DNA of 64,000 bases from JAJPHI01 sp035541875 (GTDB taxonomy: Bacteria; Desulfobacterota; Binatia; Binatales; Binataceae): positions 1-64,000 of the forward strand of contig DATKML010000005.1 in the NCBI GenBank assembly GCA_035541875.1, given 5' to 3'. Under the pieces are notes generated by a model that made no database searches, was not told where the DNA came from, and worked only from the letters and a program-made list of their open reading frames with translations. Position numbers and translations under genes: made by a program. Positions 8,389 through 17,657 of the stretch are shown in pieces; the first letter of the stretch is position 1, and each line of letters begins with the position of its first letter.

Positions 8389-9495
8389 ATGGCTGAGCAG
8401 AAGCCCGCAACCAAAGAATATCTCGCCACGCCCAATATAACGATCGAGAGCGGATACAACGTCCGACTGCTCGTGCCGCCGGGAACGTTTTACGATCCGC
8501 TTTTCCCTATAGCGGGTGCCGGCGACGATATCTGGCTCAACGATGACGGTGGTGAGGAAGAAGAAGGTGAGGGGTCGGCGGAGTCCGCGACGAGCGGCCA
8601 AAGTGAAGCAGGCGGCGGTATCTATTGCGTGGATCGCGAGGGCAAGGTAGCACCGCTCGTGCCAGTCGGAAAGATTCCTCCCCCGACAGCGATCGATCGC
8701 GCACCGTCGAGCTTCGGCTCCTTCGCCGGCCATATCTTCGCACTTACGCAACCCAAAAAGGGATGGGCCGGAGCGACCGAAAATCATACCGTCCTGCGGA
8801 TGGACCCGACGAATTGGGAGCCGATCCGCTTCGCCGAGTTTCCCAGCGCAGGCACTCGCGGCAAAGGGATCGCCGGGGCAGGCGTCGATCTGCGCTTCGG
8901 TCCTGACGGAACTGCGTTCGCCGGACGGCTTTTTGGTGTGACCTTGCTGAATAACTCAATTTACGAAGTCACGCCCGATGGCAAGGCGCGGGCCTTCGTC
9001 ACGATGGAAACCGCGCGGCCTCGTCAGCCGGTCGCGATAACCTTCGCGAAGATCGATGGCGAAGATCGGATGATTGCCAGCACTCCGAACGGCAACTTCT
9101 CGCCGCGTCGCCAGGTACCCAGCTTCGCGACTATTACGCAAATCACCCCGGATGGGCGCGTCCTGCCGGAGTTCATCGCGGAGGATCTTCTCGCGCCCAG
9201 CGGCCTCGACTACGCCCCGGCAGGTTTCGGCAAATATTCCGGGGATCTCTTCGTCGCGGACCTCGGCGGGATGATGCCGACGCCGGCACCTCGCGATAGT
9301 GCTCCGCCACGGCTCGGTCGTGTGCTGCGTGTCGACAAGGGCGGCAAAACCCACATCTTTGCAGAAGGTTTCGCGACACCGATGGGACTGCGCTTCATCG
9401 GTAATCGCATGATCGTTTGCGACGTGAACGGCGATTATATCGGCGGCGGCATCGAACTGGCCGACGGCTTCGTCGTGGAGATCACCGCTAGTTGA
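8389..9495 (+). CDS. Beta-propeller-like protein (SMP-30/NHL type), function unknown
   Basis: 368-residue protein with repeated strands of the kind seen in six-bladed propellers: GGIYCVDREGKVAPLV, NSIYEVTPDGKARAFV, ATITQITPDGRVLPEF, GRVLRVDKGGKTHIFAEGFATPMGLRF. Each is an I/V-x-V-x-PDG-x hairpin. An acidic, low-complexity insertion (DDGGEEEEGEGSAESATSGQ at about residues 52-71) interrupts the first part. There is no signal peptide, so a cytoplasmic location is likely, unlike many NHL-type proteins. GGAG at 8377-8380 precedes the ATG by eight bases. Gene order suggests a role with the upstream luciferase-like oxidoreductase, for instance a lactonase or hydrolase acting on its product, but no catalytic residues can be assigned with confidence. 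Confidence 0.65.
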   Translation: MAEQKPATKEYLATPNITIESGYNVRLLVPPGTFYDPLFPIAGAGDDIWLNDDGGEEEEGEGSAESATSGQSEAGGGIYCVDREGKVAPLVPVGKIPPPTAIDRAPSSFGSFAGHIFALTQPKKGWAGATENHTVLRMDPTNWEPIRFAEFPSAGTRGKGIAGAGVDLRFGPDGTAFAGRLFGVTLLNNSIYEVTPDGKARAFVTMETARPRQPVAITFAKIDGEDRMIASTPNGNFSPRRQVPSFATITQITPDGRVLPEFIAEDLLAPSGLDYAPAGFGKYSGDLFVADLGGMMPTPAPRDSAPPRLGRVLRVDKGGKTHIFAEGFATPMGLRFIGNRMIVCDVNGDYIGGGIELADGFVVEITAS

Positions 9496-9513
9496 AGCGC
9501 AACGCCGTGGTGA

Positions 9514-12500
9514 CTATTTTCCGCCGCTGAGCAGGCCGCTCGCCCACGAAACGACACCCCCGAAGGTATGTGGATACTGGGCGCCAAGAAGCGTCAGGAT
9601 CGGCAGCACACCGTAAATCAGGAGCTGTACCGAAAAGGCGCCGTCCCAATTGAAGCGACCGGGCGTCGTACCCATAAGAAAGCTGATAATCCGACTACGA
9701 TTGATCTGCACAAAGACGGTGAAACAGAGCGCGATAACCGTTAGCAGCACCGCCCAGCTGAGCCACACAAGGGTATCTCGTTGCACAAAGGGATAGACAC
9801 TCAGCGCGAGCATCATCGCTAGCACCCCGGTCATCGCGACCCCTGCGAGGTTGGCTAGCTGCGGAAAGATCTGGCGCAGAAAATCCACCACTCTGGAAGC
9901 GACGAAGAGGTTCGTCAGCTCGCGCAGCTTCTCTTCATCCGCATTGAGCGATCGCGGTGGTGTCTGGCCATTTTGCAGACGCCACAATGGTTCGGCCATT
10001 TTGACGAGCAGCCCCGAGAGCGTCGCCATCGCACGACGGATTCGGACCATTTCTCGCGTTTGATCGTCCCAATCAGACTCCGCGATACTCTTCTCGAAAC
10101 GCGCAAGGTGGCTCTCGACTTGAGCAACAGCCGCCGTGATCGGTCCGGTCAGCGCCTGCACCGCCGGATGATCTGCGAGGGTTAATAGAATCTCTCGCGC
10201 GCGTTCCAGACAGTACTCAGTCGCGGTCAGACTCGGCTGCGGTTCGATGAGACGTAGTCGCTGATCTTCGGGACGTCCGGGTAATGTCGAGACGCGCAAG
10301 CCTTCGTACGCGCCTCGCGACGGATGCCAATACAAGCGCCTAAGTAGGCGATGAAGTGCGTTCCAGACTTGCAGGAAGCGCAGCAGCAAAATCGAGAAAT
10401 AAAGGTAGATGAAAGGAGCTGACGCGAAGAACAGCACGTCGAAAAATCGCCCATCCATCGGATAGACCCATCGACCTTTGCTCACCGCAAAGTAAATGAA
10501 TCCGCATGCCAGCAGCAGAATCAGGAACCACCATCCGGTGAGCCGCCACGGGGGACATTCGAGCGCATCGACGACGCGTTCTTCGAGGATACCGACGCCA
10601 CGAAAGGACTCAGCCTCATCGAAGGCCAGGAAAGGCAGCGTGATGCGCCCATCCTCAAGCAGACGCAGTCGCCACAAATCCCCGCCGATGAGACACAGAT
10701 TAGCCGCACCCAGGAAGATCAGCGGCATCAGCGGCGAGACCCGGTTACCTAGATTCACCGCACGGATGAAGGCGAAAAAGGTACCCGGCAGACTCTGCAT
10801 CCATAGCGACACGACGAACAAGATCACCAAGCCAATCCCGATCAGGGTTCCGGCAAACGCAACCGTCGCCAGCGTCGGTTGGACTGAGTAACGACGCGTA
10901 CCGATCTCCGTATCGGGGACAGGTTGAAAGGAAGGCCAGCCGCCAATCCGCCGACACGCTGCGATAAACGCCAAGACCATCAGAGGAGTCGCAACCATCA
11001 GCGCGAAGCATCCGATAATCGCTACCGGCATCCGGAGCAGCGGCCATAGACGCGACGGTTCAGACGTAACCAGCAGCATCCGCAAGGGGAGCAGGTATAC
11101 TCCGAGACCGACCAGGTACGCGATCAGCAACGCACCGATAAAAGCGGCGACGCGGAGCTCACGTTCGGCACGAAGATCGGCGAAAACACTCTTCCCGGTC
11201 ATCAGATCCCAAAGTGGTCTTGCCGTTCCCGAAGGCGACGATGCGATCGCGCGGGGTGCTGCCAGAAAAGCGATGCAAGGCAGCAGACAAAGGACCGTCA
11301 GTAACATGCTCGCGATCTGGAACGTGATCGGATAGAGAGCGCCGAGGTTGATCTGACCCGATGCCGGTGTGGTGCCACGGGACAGAACATGGTCCATCGA
11401 TTTTTCGGGAGCAATGAAGTCGAGGGGCCACAAACCATCGCGACCCACTACGCTCAGCCACAAGACCGGCAGACCCGGATCAGCCTTTCCCGCTGATACC
11501 ATCGAATCGGCACCGCTCGCACCGAAGGGCAGGCCGTAGTCGAGCATCCAATCCGGATGACCCAACTGGACCATCGTGGCGTTATAAACGCCCTCACTAT
11601 CTTCGGTGGGAAACTGGAGCCGTCGGCCTGTTCCCTCATCAGGATTCGTCCAGGCTTGCTCTGAGAAAAAAAGTGGGTAGGTCGAAAACACCTGCATCCC
11701 GGCCAAATCGGGCAGAAAATCCGAGTGGGTATAGAGCAGATCGGCGCTGGTAGTGAAGACCGTCACATCGGGGCAGTTCGCACGGATCTGGCGGACCAGA
11801 AAGACGAGATCTTCGACATCCGTGGCAACGACACCAACATAGCGTGCGCGCTCGGCGCGAATCGTCGCCAGAAGATTCTCCAGTACGAGCTGATTATAGA
11901 CAGCAGAGCGCTCTGAGAATGCCGGAACCACATCGCGCACCTGCTGTGCCGTCTCGTCCGGCAACGGCAGGTTGCGCCCAATCAACTGCTGGGTGGCATC
12001 CGAACTCGCAGACACCGACTGCTTGCCCGACGCCGTCCGTAGATCCGATATGTGCAGCGGGAAAGGGATTTTCAGGAAGCCTCCGGCAAATGAACCTCCA
12101 TGCGCGGACTTGCTACGTCCCGCCTGAGCAAAGCTTGCACCATAGGTGGTGTTCTCCGTCAGAAGAACCACCGGCGGATTGGTGATGCCGTGCGGGAGAA
12201 AGTGACTACGCAGAATCGGGATCGCAGCCTTGTCGGGAACGCGCAAAGTGACAAAGTCGACGGGCGGGTTAGTCGAGGTAAGTTCGTCCGCGATGGCCGT
12301 CGCTGCTCCGGAAACGATCCGCGCCTGGGGCGGATTTGAGGCAAAGGAAGTACTCCACTCTTCGAGTACGTTACGTATCGAGATGGCCGAACCGGAAAAG
12401 CTGGGCCCGATCACTCGCACCTGGCGCGCACCCGAGACCGCCGATTGCACCATCGCCGAGAGATAGGCAGGAGCGCTGGGCTTTCCGGGTTTCCATCCTG

Positions 12501-13182
12501 ACAGCCACGCGATCTGATCGAGGGCGTCGCGCAGGGCTGTCGGATTCACTCCGCGGGTCGGGCTTTCGCCGACAATCATCATCACGAGCAGGCGCGAAAA
12601 ATCCTGCGGCTCTTTCGCCTCGCGATAGAAGAGCATCACCCCGGGCTCCGTGCGGCTGCGTGATCCTTTGCCGGCCAGGGCGCTGTCCGACGAACTTGGA
12701 CCGCTCTTGCTCGCATCGTCGATCCACGGCAGGTCAAAGTTCGCGAGTGAATAGCCGTCGCGACCAACAGCGAATGAGATCGCATCCAAATCCGCATCAA
12801 ACTGACTGCGCAGAGGTGGCGAACCGGGCTCCGGCAAAGAAGCAACTAAAAAATCGATTTGGAAATGTGCACGCGACCCAGTCAGTACTCGTGCTTCGCC
12901 CGTCGACGGATGATCGCCGCGCGACCACGGTCGGTCGTTAACCTGGGTTGTGTTGGTATCGAAAAAATTCTCTAGCAGTGCAGCCGCGCTGTGACCCGGA
13001 ACTTCCTCAGATGCGCTGACGTTGTTTGGCGGTGCTACCGCGGGCGTTGCCGTTTCAGTTGATGATTGGTTTGGAGTTGGTGCTTTCGGACCGAAAAGCG
13101 ATGGGCCAAGGCCAAGCGCTGCCAGAACAACGATGATTAGAGCCGGTGCTCCCAGCCCCGAACGACTCGAATCCGCCCCCAT
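9514..13182 (-). CDS. Large polytopic membrane protein with extracytoplasmic periplasmic-binding-like domain, unknown
   Basis: Unrecognised protein of 1,222 residues. One N-terminal hydrophobic segment (about residues 10-32) is followed by a Pro/Thr/Ser-rich linker and then some 560 residues with no long hydrophobic stretch. That region has alternating strands and helices like a type I periplasmic-binding fold: VRVIGPSFSGSAISI, FVTLRVPDKAAI, VVLLTENTTYG, YVGVVATDVEDLVFLVRQI, DVTVFTTSADLLYTHSDFL, MQVFSTYPLFFSEQAW. From about residue 635 there are seven hydrophobic segments up to about 930, a charged helical stretch (about 940-1100), then about three more hydrophobic segments to the C-terminus. 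I infer a ligand-sensing receptor or transporter fused to a multi-TM unit. The start at 13182 has GGAGG six bases upstream; an ATG at 13197 is the alternative. It lies downstream of atpC in the same direction. Confidence 0.7.
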   Translation of the reverse strand: MGADSSRSGLGAPALIIVVLAALGLGPSLFGPKAPTPNQSSTETATPAVAPPNNVSASEEVPGHSAAALLENFFDTNTTQVNDRPWSRGDHPSTGEARVLTGSRAHFQIDFLVASLPEPGSPPLRSQFDADLDAISFAVGRDGYSLANFDLPWIDDASKSGPSSSDSALAGKGSRSRTEPGVMLFYREAKEPQDFSRLLVMMIVGESPTRGVNPTALRDALDQIAWLSGWKPGKPSAPAYLSAMVQSAVSGARQVRVIGPSFSGSAISIRNVLEEWSTSFASNPPQARIVSGAATAIADELTSTNPPVDFVTLRVPDKAAIPILRSHFLPHGITNPPVVLLTENTTYGASFAQAGRSKSAHGGSFAGGFLKIPFPLHISDLRTASGKQSVSASSDATQQLIGRNLPLPDETAQQVRDVVPAFSERSAVYNQLVLENLLATIRAERARYVGVVATDVEDLVFLVRQIRANCPDVTVFTTSADLLYTHSDFLPDLAGMQVFSTYPLFFSEQAWTNPDEGTGRRLQFPTEDSEGVYNATMVQLGHPDWMLDYGLPFGASGADSMVSAGKADPGLPVLWLSVVGRDGLWPLDFIAPEKSMDHVLSRGTTPASGQINLGALYPITFQIASMLLTVLCLLPCIAFLAAPRAIASSPSGTARPLWDLMTGKSVFADLRAERELRVAAFIGALLIAYLVGLGVYLLPLRMLLVTSEPSRLWPLLRMPVAIIGCFALMVATPLMVLAFIAACRRIGGWPSFQPVPDTEIGTRRYSVQPTLATVAFAGTLIGIGLVILFVVSLWMQSLPGTFFAFIRAVNLGNRVSPLMPLIFLGAANLCLIGGDLWRLRLLEDGRITLPFLAFDEAESFRGVGILEERVVDALECPPWRLTGWWFLILLLACGFIYFAVSKGRWVYPMDGRFFDVLFFASAPFIYLYFSILLLRFLQVWNALHRLLRRLYWHPSRGAYEGLRVSTLPGRPEDQRLRLIEPQPSLTATEYCLERAREILLTLADHPAVQALTGPITAAVAQVESHLARFEKSIAESDWDDQTREMVRIRRAMATLSGLLVKMAEPLWRLQNGQTPPRSLNADEEKLRELTNLFVASRVVDFLRQIFPQLANLAGVAMTGVLAMMLALSVYPFVQRDTLVWLSWAVLLTVIALCFTVFVQINRSRIISFLMGTTPGRFNWDGAFSVQLLIYGVLPILTLLGAQYPHTFGGVVSWASGLLSGGK

Positions 13183-13248
13183 GTCCCCCCTCCGCATTGA
13201 CCCGTTAGGTCATCGGCGGGGAGGTGTCAAGCGAAGACTAGTCGAAGG

Positions 13249-13671
13249 TTAATGTTGTGAGCGGCGGAGGTTGGCCACTTCGGCGCGGGCGCGGGCGGCG
13301 CGCAGGGCCTGCTCGGCTTCCTGGTAGCCAGGATCGTAGAAGCTCATTTCGGATAGCTTCTGTTGGGCGGCCTCGACTTCCGGCGCCGCCGCAACCGGAT
13401 CGACCGCGCTAAGCGGAGTCGCCTCCGATGCGAGCACGGTCATCTCACCGTTCTTAACTTCAGCCAAGCCACCTGTGAGCAGATATTCCGTGAGCGATCC
13501 GTCGGCGAGCTTCAGCGTGATCACACCGGGCGTGATCGAAGTGATGAAGTTGATATGACCTGCGAGGACACCAAATTCGCCGTTAGCGCCGATCGCGGTC
13601 GCCTGCGCAATCGAGCCTTCGTAGACGATACCCGTCGGGCTGACCAACTTGAATGGAAATGTCTCTGCCAT
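13249..13671 (-). CDS. atpC: ATP synthase F1 subunit epsilon
   Basis: 140-residue central-stalk subunit of the F-type ATP synthase, coupling rotation and inhibiting ATP hydrolysis. The N-terminal beta-sandwich is clear (FPFKLVSPTGIVYEGSIAQATAI, GEFGVLAGH, TSITPGVITLK, YLLTGGLAEVKNGEMTVLASEA). The C-terminal two-helix region (about 90-140) is Ala/Glu-rich as usual. It is the last gene of the ATP synthase array, separated from atpD by 93 bases containing a strong hairpin, larger than the other gaps. A gene for a large unrelated membrane protein follows. Confidence 0.94.
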   Translation of the reverse strand: MAETFPFKLVSPTGIVYEGSIAQATAIGANGEFGVLAGHINFITSITPGVITLKLADGSLTEYLLTGGLAEVKNGEMTVLASEATPLSAVDPVAAAPEVEAAQQKLSEMSFYDPGYQEAEQALRAARARAEVANLRRSQH

Positions 13672-13715
13672 AAGAGTGAACCCTTACCCGCGCACGCCTT
13701 TTGGGGCCTGCTTAG

Positions 13716-13737
13716 CCCTCTCCCATCGGGGAGAGGG
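13716..13737. repeat. Perfect 9-bp inverted repeat between atpD and atpC
   Basis: CCCTCTCCC (13716-13724) and GGGAGAGGG (13729-13737) around a four-base loop ATCG. It lies between the stop of atpD and the start of atpC on a leftward transcript. There is no T tract on the minus strand, so it is more likely an mRNA-stabilising or attenuating intercistronic hairpin, or a copy of a common GGGAGAGGG-type intergenic repeat, than a full terminator. Confidence 0.75.
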
Positions 13738-13764
13738 ATCTTTCCGAAGCCGATTCAACGTAGT

Positions 13765-15189
13765 CTAGCGGGCCTCGCCGCGGGCCAGACGTTCAGCCTT
13801 CGCACGCGCATCGTCGATAGTGCCGACGAGATAGAATGCCTGTTCCGGGAGATCGTCGCACTTGCCCTCAAGGATCTCTTTGAAGCCACGGACGGTCTCG
13901 GCGCGTGGAACGTAAGCGCCCGGGATATTCGTGAACGGCTCCGCAACATGCATCGCCTGCGACAAGAAGCGTTCGACACGGCGGGCACGCGCGACGACCA
14001 GTTTGTCGTCGGCCGAAAGTTCGTCCATACCGAGAATCGCGATGATGTCCTGGAGATCCTTGTAGCGCTGCAGAATCGCCTGCACCGAGCGCGCGACGGT
14101 GTAGTGCTCTTCACCCACTATCTGAGGATCGAGGATGCGCGAGGTTGAGGCGAGAGGATCCACCGCAGGGAAGATCGCTTTCTCGAAGATCTTACGTTCC
14201 AGAGCCGTGATCGCGTCGAGATGCGAGAAGGTCGTCGCTGGCGCCGGGTCGGTGTAGTCGTCGGCGGGAACGTAAATCGCTTGCACCGAGGTGATAGCGC
14301 CCTTCTTCGTCGTCGTGATGCGCTCCTGCAACTCACCGACGTCAGTACCGAGAGTCGGCTGATAACCGACGGCGCTGGGCATACGTCCGAGGAGTGCCGA
14401 CACTTCAGAGTTTGCCTGAACGAAACGGAAGATATTGTCGATGAAGAGAAGAACGTCCTTACCCTGCTCGTCGCGGAAATACTCAGCGACGGTAACGCCG
14501 GTCAGTCCGACGCGGGCGCGGGCTCCGGGAGGTTCGTTCATCTGGCCGTAAACCAGTGCGGTCTTTGAAAGAACGCCCGATTCCTTCAATTCGCGATAAA
14601 GGTCGTTACCTTCGCGTGAGCGCTCACCCACACCGGCGAAGACCGACACACCGCCGTGCTCCTTGGCAACGTTATTGATCAGTTCCATGATCGTAACGGT
14701 TTTGCCGACGCCGGCGCCGCCGAACAAGCCAATCTTTCCACCGCGCGAATAGGGGCAGATCAGATCGATAACCTTGATGCCGGTTTCGAGAATTTCGACC
14801 TCAGTACCCTGATCAGCGAATGCGGGAGGCTCGCGATGAATCGGCATCCGCTGAGTCGACTGGATCGGTCCAGCTTCATCGACGGGATCGCCGGTAACGT
14901 TGATCAAACGGCCCAGGGTACCTTCTCCCACGGGTACAGAGATCGGTCCCCCGGTGTTCACCACTTCCATCCCGCGCACGAGGCCTTCGGTCGAATCCAT
15001 CGCGATACAACGGACGGTATTCTCGCCGAGATGCTGCGCGACTTCGAGCACGAGATTGCCCGCGCGGTCGTCGATCGAGGGATTGCTGACGCGCAGCGCT
15101 GTCAGGATCGGAGGCAGGGAGCCATTGCCGAACTCGACGTCGATAACGTTGCCGAGAACCTGGTTAATCTGGCCGTTTTGTGCACTCAT
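13765..15189 (-). CDS. atpD: ATP synthase F1 subunit beta
   Basis: 474-residue catalytic subunit of the F1 head. Visible are the beta-barrel N-terminus (NGQINQVLGNVIDVEF), the Walker A loop GGAGVGKT at residues 157-164, VFAGVGERSREGNDLY containing the catalytic Glu region, LLFIDNIFRFVQ (Walker B), the DELSADDK-like segment (DELSADDKLVVARARR, close to the usual DELSEED region), and FHVAEPFT equivalent (MHVAEPFTN). The length is normal. It follows atpG after 38 bases and is in the order alpha-gamma-beta-epsilon. Confidence 0.98.
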   Translation of the reverse strand: MSAQNGQINQVLGNVIDVEFGNGSLPPILTALRVSNPSIDDRAGNLVLEVAQHLGENTVRCIAMDSTEGLVRGMEVVNTGGPISVPVGEGTLGRLINVTGDPVDEAGPIQSTQRMPIHREPPAFADQGTEVEILETGIKVIDLICPYSRGGKIGLFGGAGVGKTVTIMELINNVAKEHGGVSVFAGVGERSREGNDLYRELKESGVLSKTALVYGQMNEPPGARARVGLTGVTVAEYFRDEQGKDVLLFIDNIFRFVQANSEVSALLGRMPSAVGYQPTLGTDVGELQERITTTKKGAITSVQAIYVPADDYTDPAPATTFSHLDAITALERKIFEKAIFPAVDPLASTSRILDPQIVGEEHYTVARSVQAILQRYKDLQDIIAILGMDELSADDKLVVARARRVERFLSQAMHVAEPFTNIPGAYVPRAETVRGFKEILEGKCDDLPEQAFYLVGTIDDARAKAERLARGEAR

Positions 15190-15227
15190 TGCGGAGACTT
15201 TTCCCGTCTTGATTTAAGAGCGGCGCA

Positions 15228-16094
15228 TTAGCCACGCAGGGCTTCCGCACCACCGACAATGTCCATCAGCTCTTTGGTAATTTGTGCCTGACGCGCCCGG
15301 TTCATCTCGAGCGTGAGGCGTGAAATCATATCGACGGCGTTATTGGTCGCCGCATCCATCGCCGTCATCTTGGCCCCGTACTCGCTGGCCTCGGCCTCAA
15401 GCAGTGCATGCAGCACCGCCGCTTCGACATAGCTACGCAGTACCACTGGAATTAATTCACCAGCACTCGGCTCGATAAGATAGTCTGTGGCGTTGGCTGA
15501 ATCGGCGGCCTCTCCTGCAGGCGGCTCGATCGGCAGCAACTTCTCATAAACTGGTCGCTGCGAGATCGCCGAGCGAAACTGGCTGTAGACCACGCCCGCC
15601 TCGCTGATTGCACCCGAGCGCCAGCGCTCGAGGATCATCATAGCGAGATCGCGAGCCAAGGCGACGGTCGCAAGACGTGGCGAGTTGTTGGTACGCTCAC
15701 CATCAAGTTCCTGGCGGCTCCGTCGGAAATGCTCGACCGATTTGCGACCCACACCGAACAGCCTCACCTCGCCCTCCTGGCGCAGGCGGCGCATCTCTGT
15801 TTCGGCGGCACGAATCAGGTTCGTGTTGTACCCTCCGCACAGTCCGCGATCGGATGAAATCACGATCATCAGGGTCGCGCGAGTAGCGTTTTCGGCCGGG
15901 GCTGCGACCTCAGGGGCAGAAAGGAGCAGCGAATCGGCTACCCGCTTCAGCGCCTCATGATATGGGCGTGCGTTGAGCAAAGCTTCCTGCGCGCGGCGCA
16001 GACGTGCAGCCGCGACGAGCTTCATCGCTCGGGTAATCTGCTGCGTCGATTTTACCGAGGCGATTCGACGCCTGATTGTCTTAAGTGTTGCCAT
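15228..16094 (-). CDS. atpG: ATP synthase F1 subunit gamma
   Basis: 288-residue rotor shaft of F1. Starts MATLKTIRRRIASVKSTQQI, the typical N-terminal coiled-coil helix (residues 1-55), has the SSDRGLCGGYN motif at about 80-90, and ends with the C-terminal helix ATNNAVDMISRLTLEMNRAR QAQITKEL-IVGGAEAL pattern that closes almost all gamma subunits. Length and order in the operon are standard. No unusual insertion is seen. Confidence 0.97.
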   Translation of the reverse strand: MATLKTIRRRIASVKSTQQITRAMKLVAAARLRRAQEALLNARPYHEALKRVADSLLLSAPEVAAPAENATRATLMIVISSDRGLCGGYNTNLIRAAETEMRRLRQEGEVRLFGVGRKSVEHFRRSRQELDGERTNNSPRLATVALARDLAMMILERWRSGAISEAGVVYSQFRSAISQRPVYEKLLPIEPPAGEAADSANATDYLIEPSAGELIPVVLRSYVEAAVLHALLEAEASEYGAKMTAMDAATNNAVDMISRLTLEMNRARQAQITKELMDIVGGAEALRG

Positions 16095-16119
16095 GCCCGC
16101 TCAGAGTTGGTGCGTCAGT

Positions 16120-17637
16120 TTAGTTATTCGACGCGAACCCCTTCATGAAATCGTCGAGAGCGGCAACCAGCTTTTTGCGCAGATCGTCGCTGATTTCGCG
16201 CTTCGTGCGGATCTCGTCGAGCAGATCCTTGTGACGCGATTCGATGAATGAGTAGAGCTCTTTCTCGAAGTTGCGGACCTGATCGACCGGCAGCTTGTCG
16301 AGGTAACCTTCGTTAGCCGCGAAAATAATCAGAACTTCGCGCTCGACCACGAGCGGCTCGTATTGACCCTGCTTGAGCATCTCGGTGAGACGCTCACCGC
16401 GATGCAACATGCGTTGGCTGGCGGCGTCAAGGTCGGAACCAAACTGCGCGAAAGCCGCCATTTCGCGATACTGTGCGAGGTCGAGCTTCAGCGTACCACC
16501 GACCTGCTTCATCGCCTTGATCGAAGCCGAGAAACCGACGCGCGAAACCGACAGACCGACGTTAACCGCCGGACGAATACCTGAGTTGAAGAGGTCGGCG
16601 TCGAGAACGATCTGCCCGTCGGTAATCGAGATGACGTTGGTCGGGATATAGGCCGAAACGTCACCAGCCTGCGTTTCGATGATCGGCAGCGCCGTCAGCG
16701 ATCCGCTTTGGAACTCTTCGGACATCTTCGCCGCGCGCTCAAGGAGACGCGAATGGAGATAGAAAACGTCTCCGGGGTACGCTTCGCGGCCGGGCGGACG
16801 ACGCAGCAACAACGATAGCTGGCGATAGGCCGTGGCGTGTTTGCTCAGATCATCGTACACCACGAGGGCGTGGCGTCCGGAGTCGCGAAAGTACTCACCC
16901 ATCGTGCAGCCCGAGTAGGGCGCGATAAACTGCAGCGGAGCCGATTCGGAGGCAGTCGCGGCGACGACGGTCGTATATTCCATCGCGCCATAGCGATTCA
17001 GCTTCTCGACGACCTGCGCAACAGTCGAGCGCTTCTGCCCGATCGCGACGTAGATACACTGCACGTTCTGGCCGCGCTGGTTGATGATCGTGTCGATCGC
17101 GAGCGCGGTCTTACCGGTCTGACGGTCGCCGATGATCAACTCGCGCTGGCCGCGACCAATCTGGATCATCGAGTCGATCGCCTTGATACCGGTCTGCATC
17201 GGCTCTTTAACCGGCGAGCGCTTGATGATACCTGGCGCCTTGATTTCGATACGGCGGCTTTCGGTCGCCTTGATCGGTCCCTTATCGTCGATCGGCTGAC
17301 CGAGCGCATTCACAACGCGACCGAGCAGTGCATCGCCAACGGGAACCTCGGCGATGCGACCGGTGCGCTTGACTTCATCACCTTCGCCGATCGCATTGGG
17401 CTCACCGAAGAGCGCAGCACCGACGTTGTCTTCTTCGAGATTCAGCACCATCCCGAAGATCGAGTGCGGAAACTCAAGCAGTTCGCCTGCGGCCGCATTT
17501 TGCAAGCCGTAGATACGGGCGATACCGTCGCCGCATGAGAGCACGCGACCGGTTTCGCGCACTGCGACGGAGCCTTCGAAGCCCCGGATTTCGTTGCGTA
17601 GAATCTCACTGATTTCTGCGGGTCGTATATCTGCCAT
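16120..17637 (-). CDS. atpA: ATP synthase F1 subunit alpha
   Basis: 505-residue non-catalytic nucleotide-binding subunit of F1. It has the start MADIRPAEISEILRNEI, the Walker A motif GDRQTGKT at residues 170-177, the PYSGCTMGEYFRDSG segment, ALVVYDDLSKHA (Walker B), RRPPGREAYPGDVFYLHSRL, the catalytic-site arginine region VSRVGFSAS (SVSRVG), and a C-terminal helical domain. The length matches the family. It lies 25 bases from atpG and 20 bases from atpH in a tightly packed operon. Confidence 0.98.
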   Translation of the reverse strand: MADIRPAEISEILRNEIRGFEGSVAVRETGRVLSCGDGIARIYGLQNAAAGELLEFPHSIFGMVLNLEEDNVGAALFGEPNAIGEGDEVKRTGRIAEVPVGDALLGRVVNALGQPIDDKGPIKATESRRIEIKAPGIIKRSPVKEPMQTGIKAIDSMIQIGRGQRELIIGDRQTGKTALAIDTIINQRGQNVQCIYVAIGQKRSTVAQVVEKLNRYGAMEYTTVVAATASESAPLQFIAPYSGCTMGEYFRDSGRHALVVYDDLSKHATAYRQLSLLLRRPPGREAYPGDVFYLHSRLLERAAKMSEEFQSGSLTALPIIETQAGDVSAYIPTNVISITDGQIVLDADLFNSGIRPAVNVGLSVSRVGFSASIKAMKQVGGTLKLDLAQYREMAAFAQFGSDLDAASQRMLHRGERLTEMLKQGQYEPLVVEREVLIIFAANEGYLDKLPVDQVRNFEKELYSFIESRHKDLLDEIRTKREISDDLRKKLVAALDDFMKGFASNN

Positions 17638-17657
17638 AAAGAACCTTCTGAGCAGTC

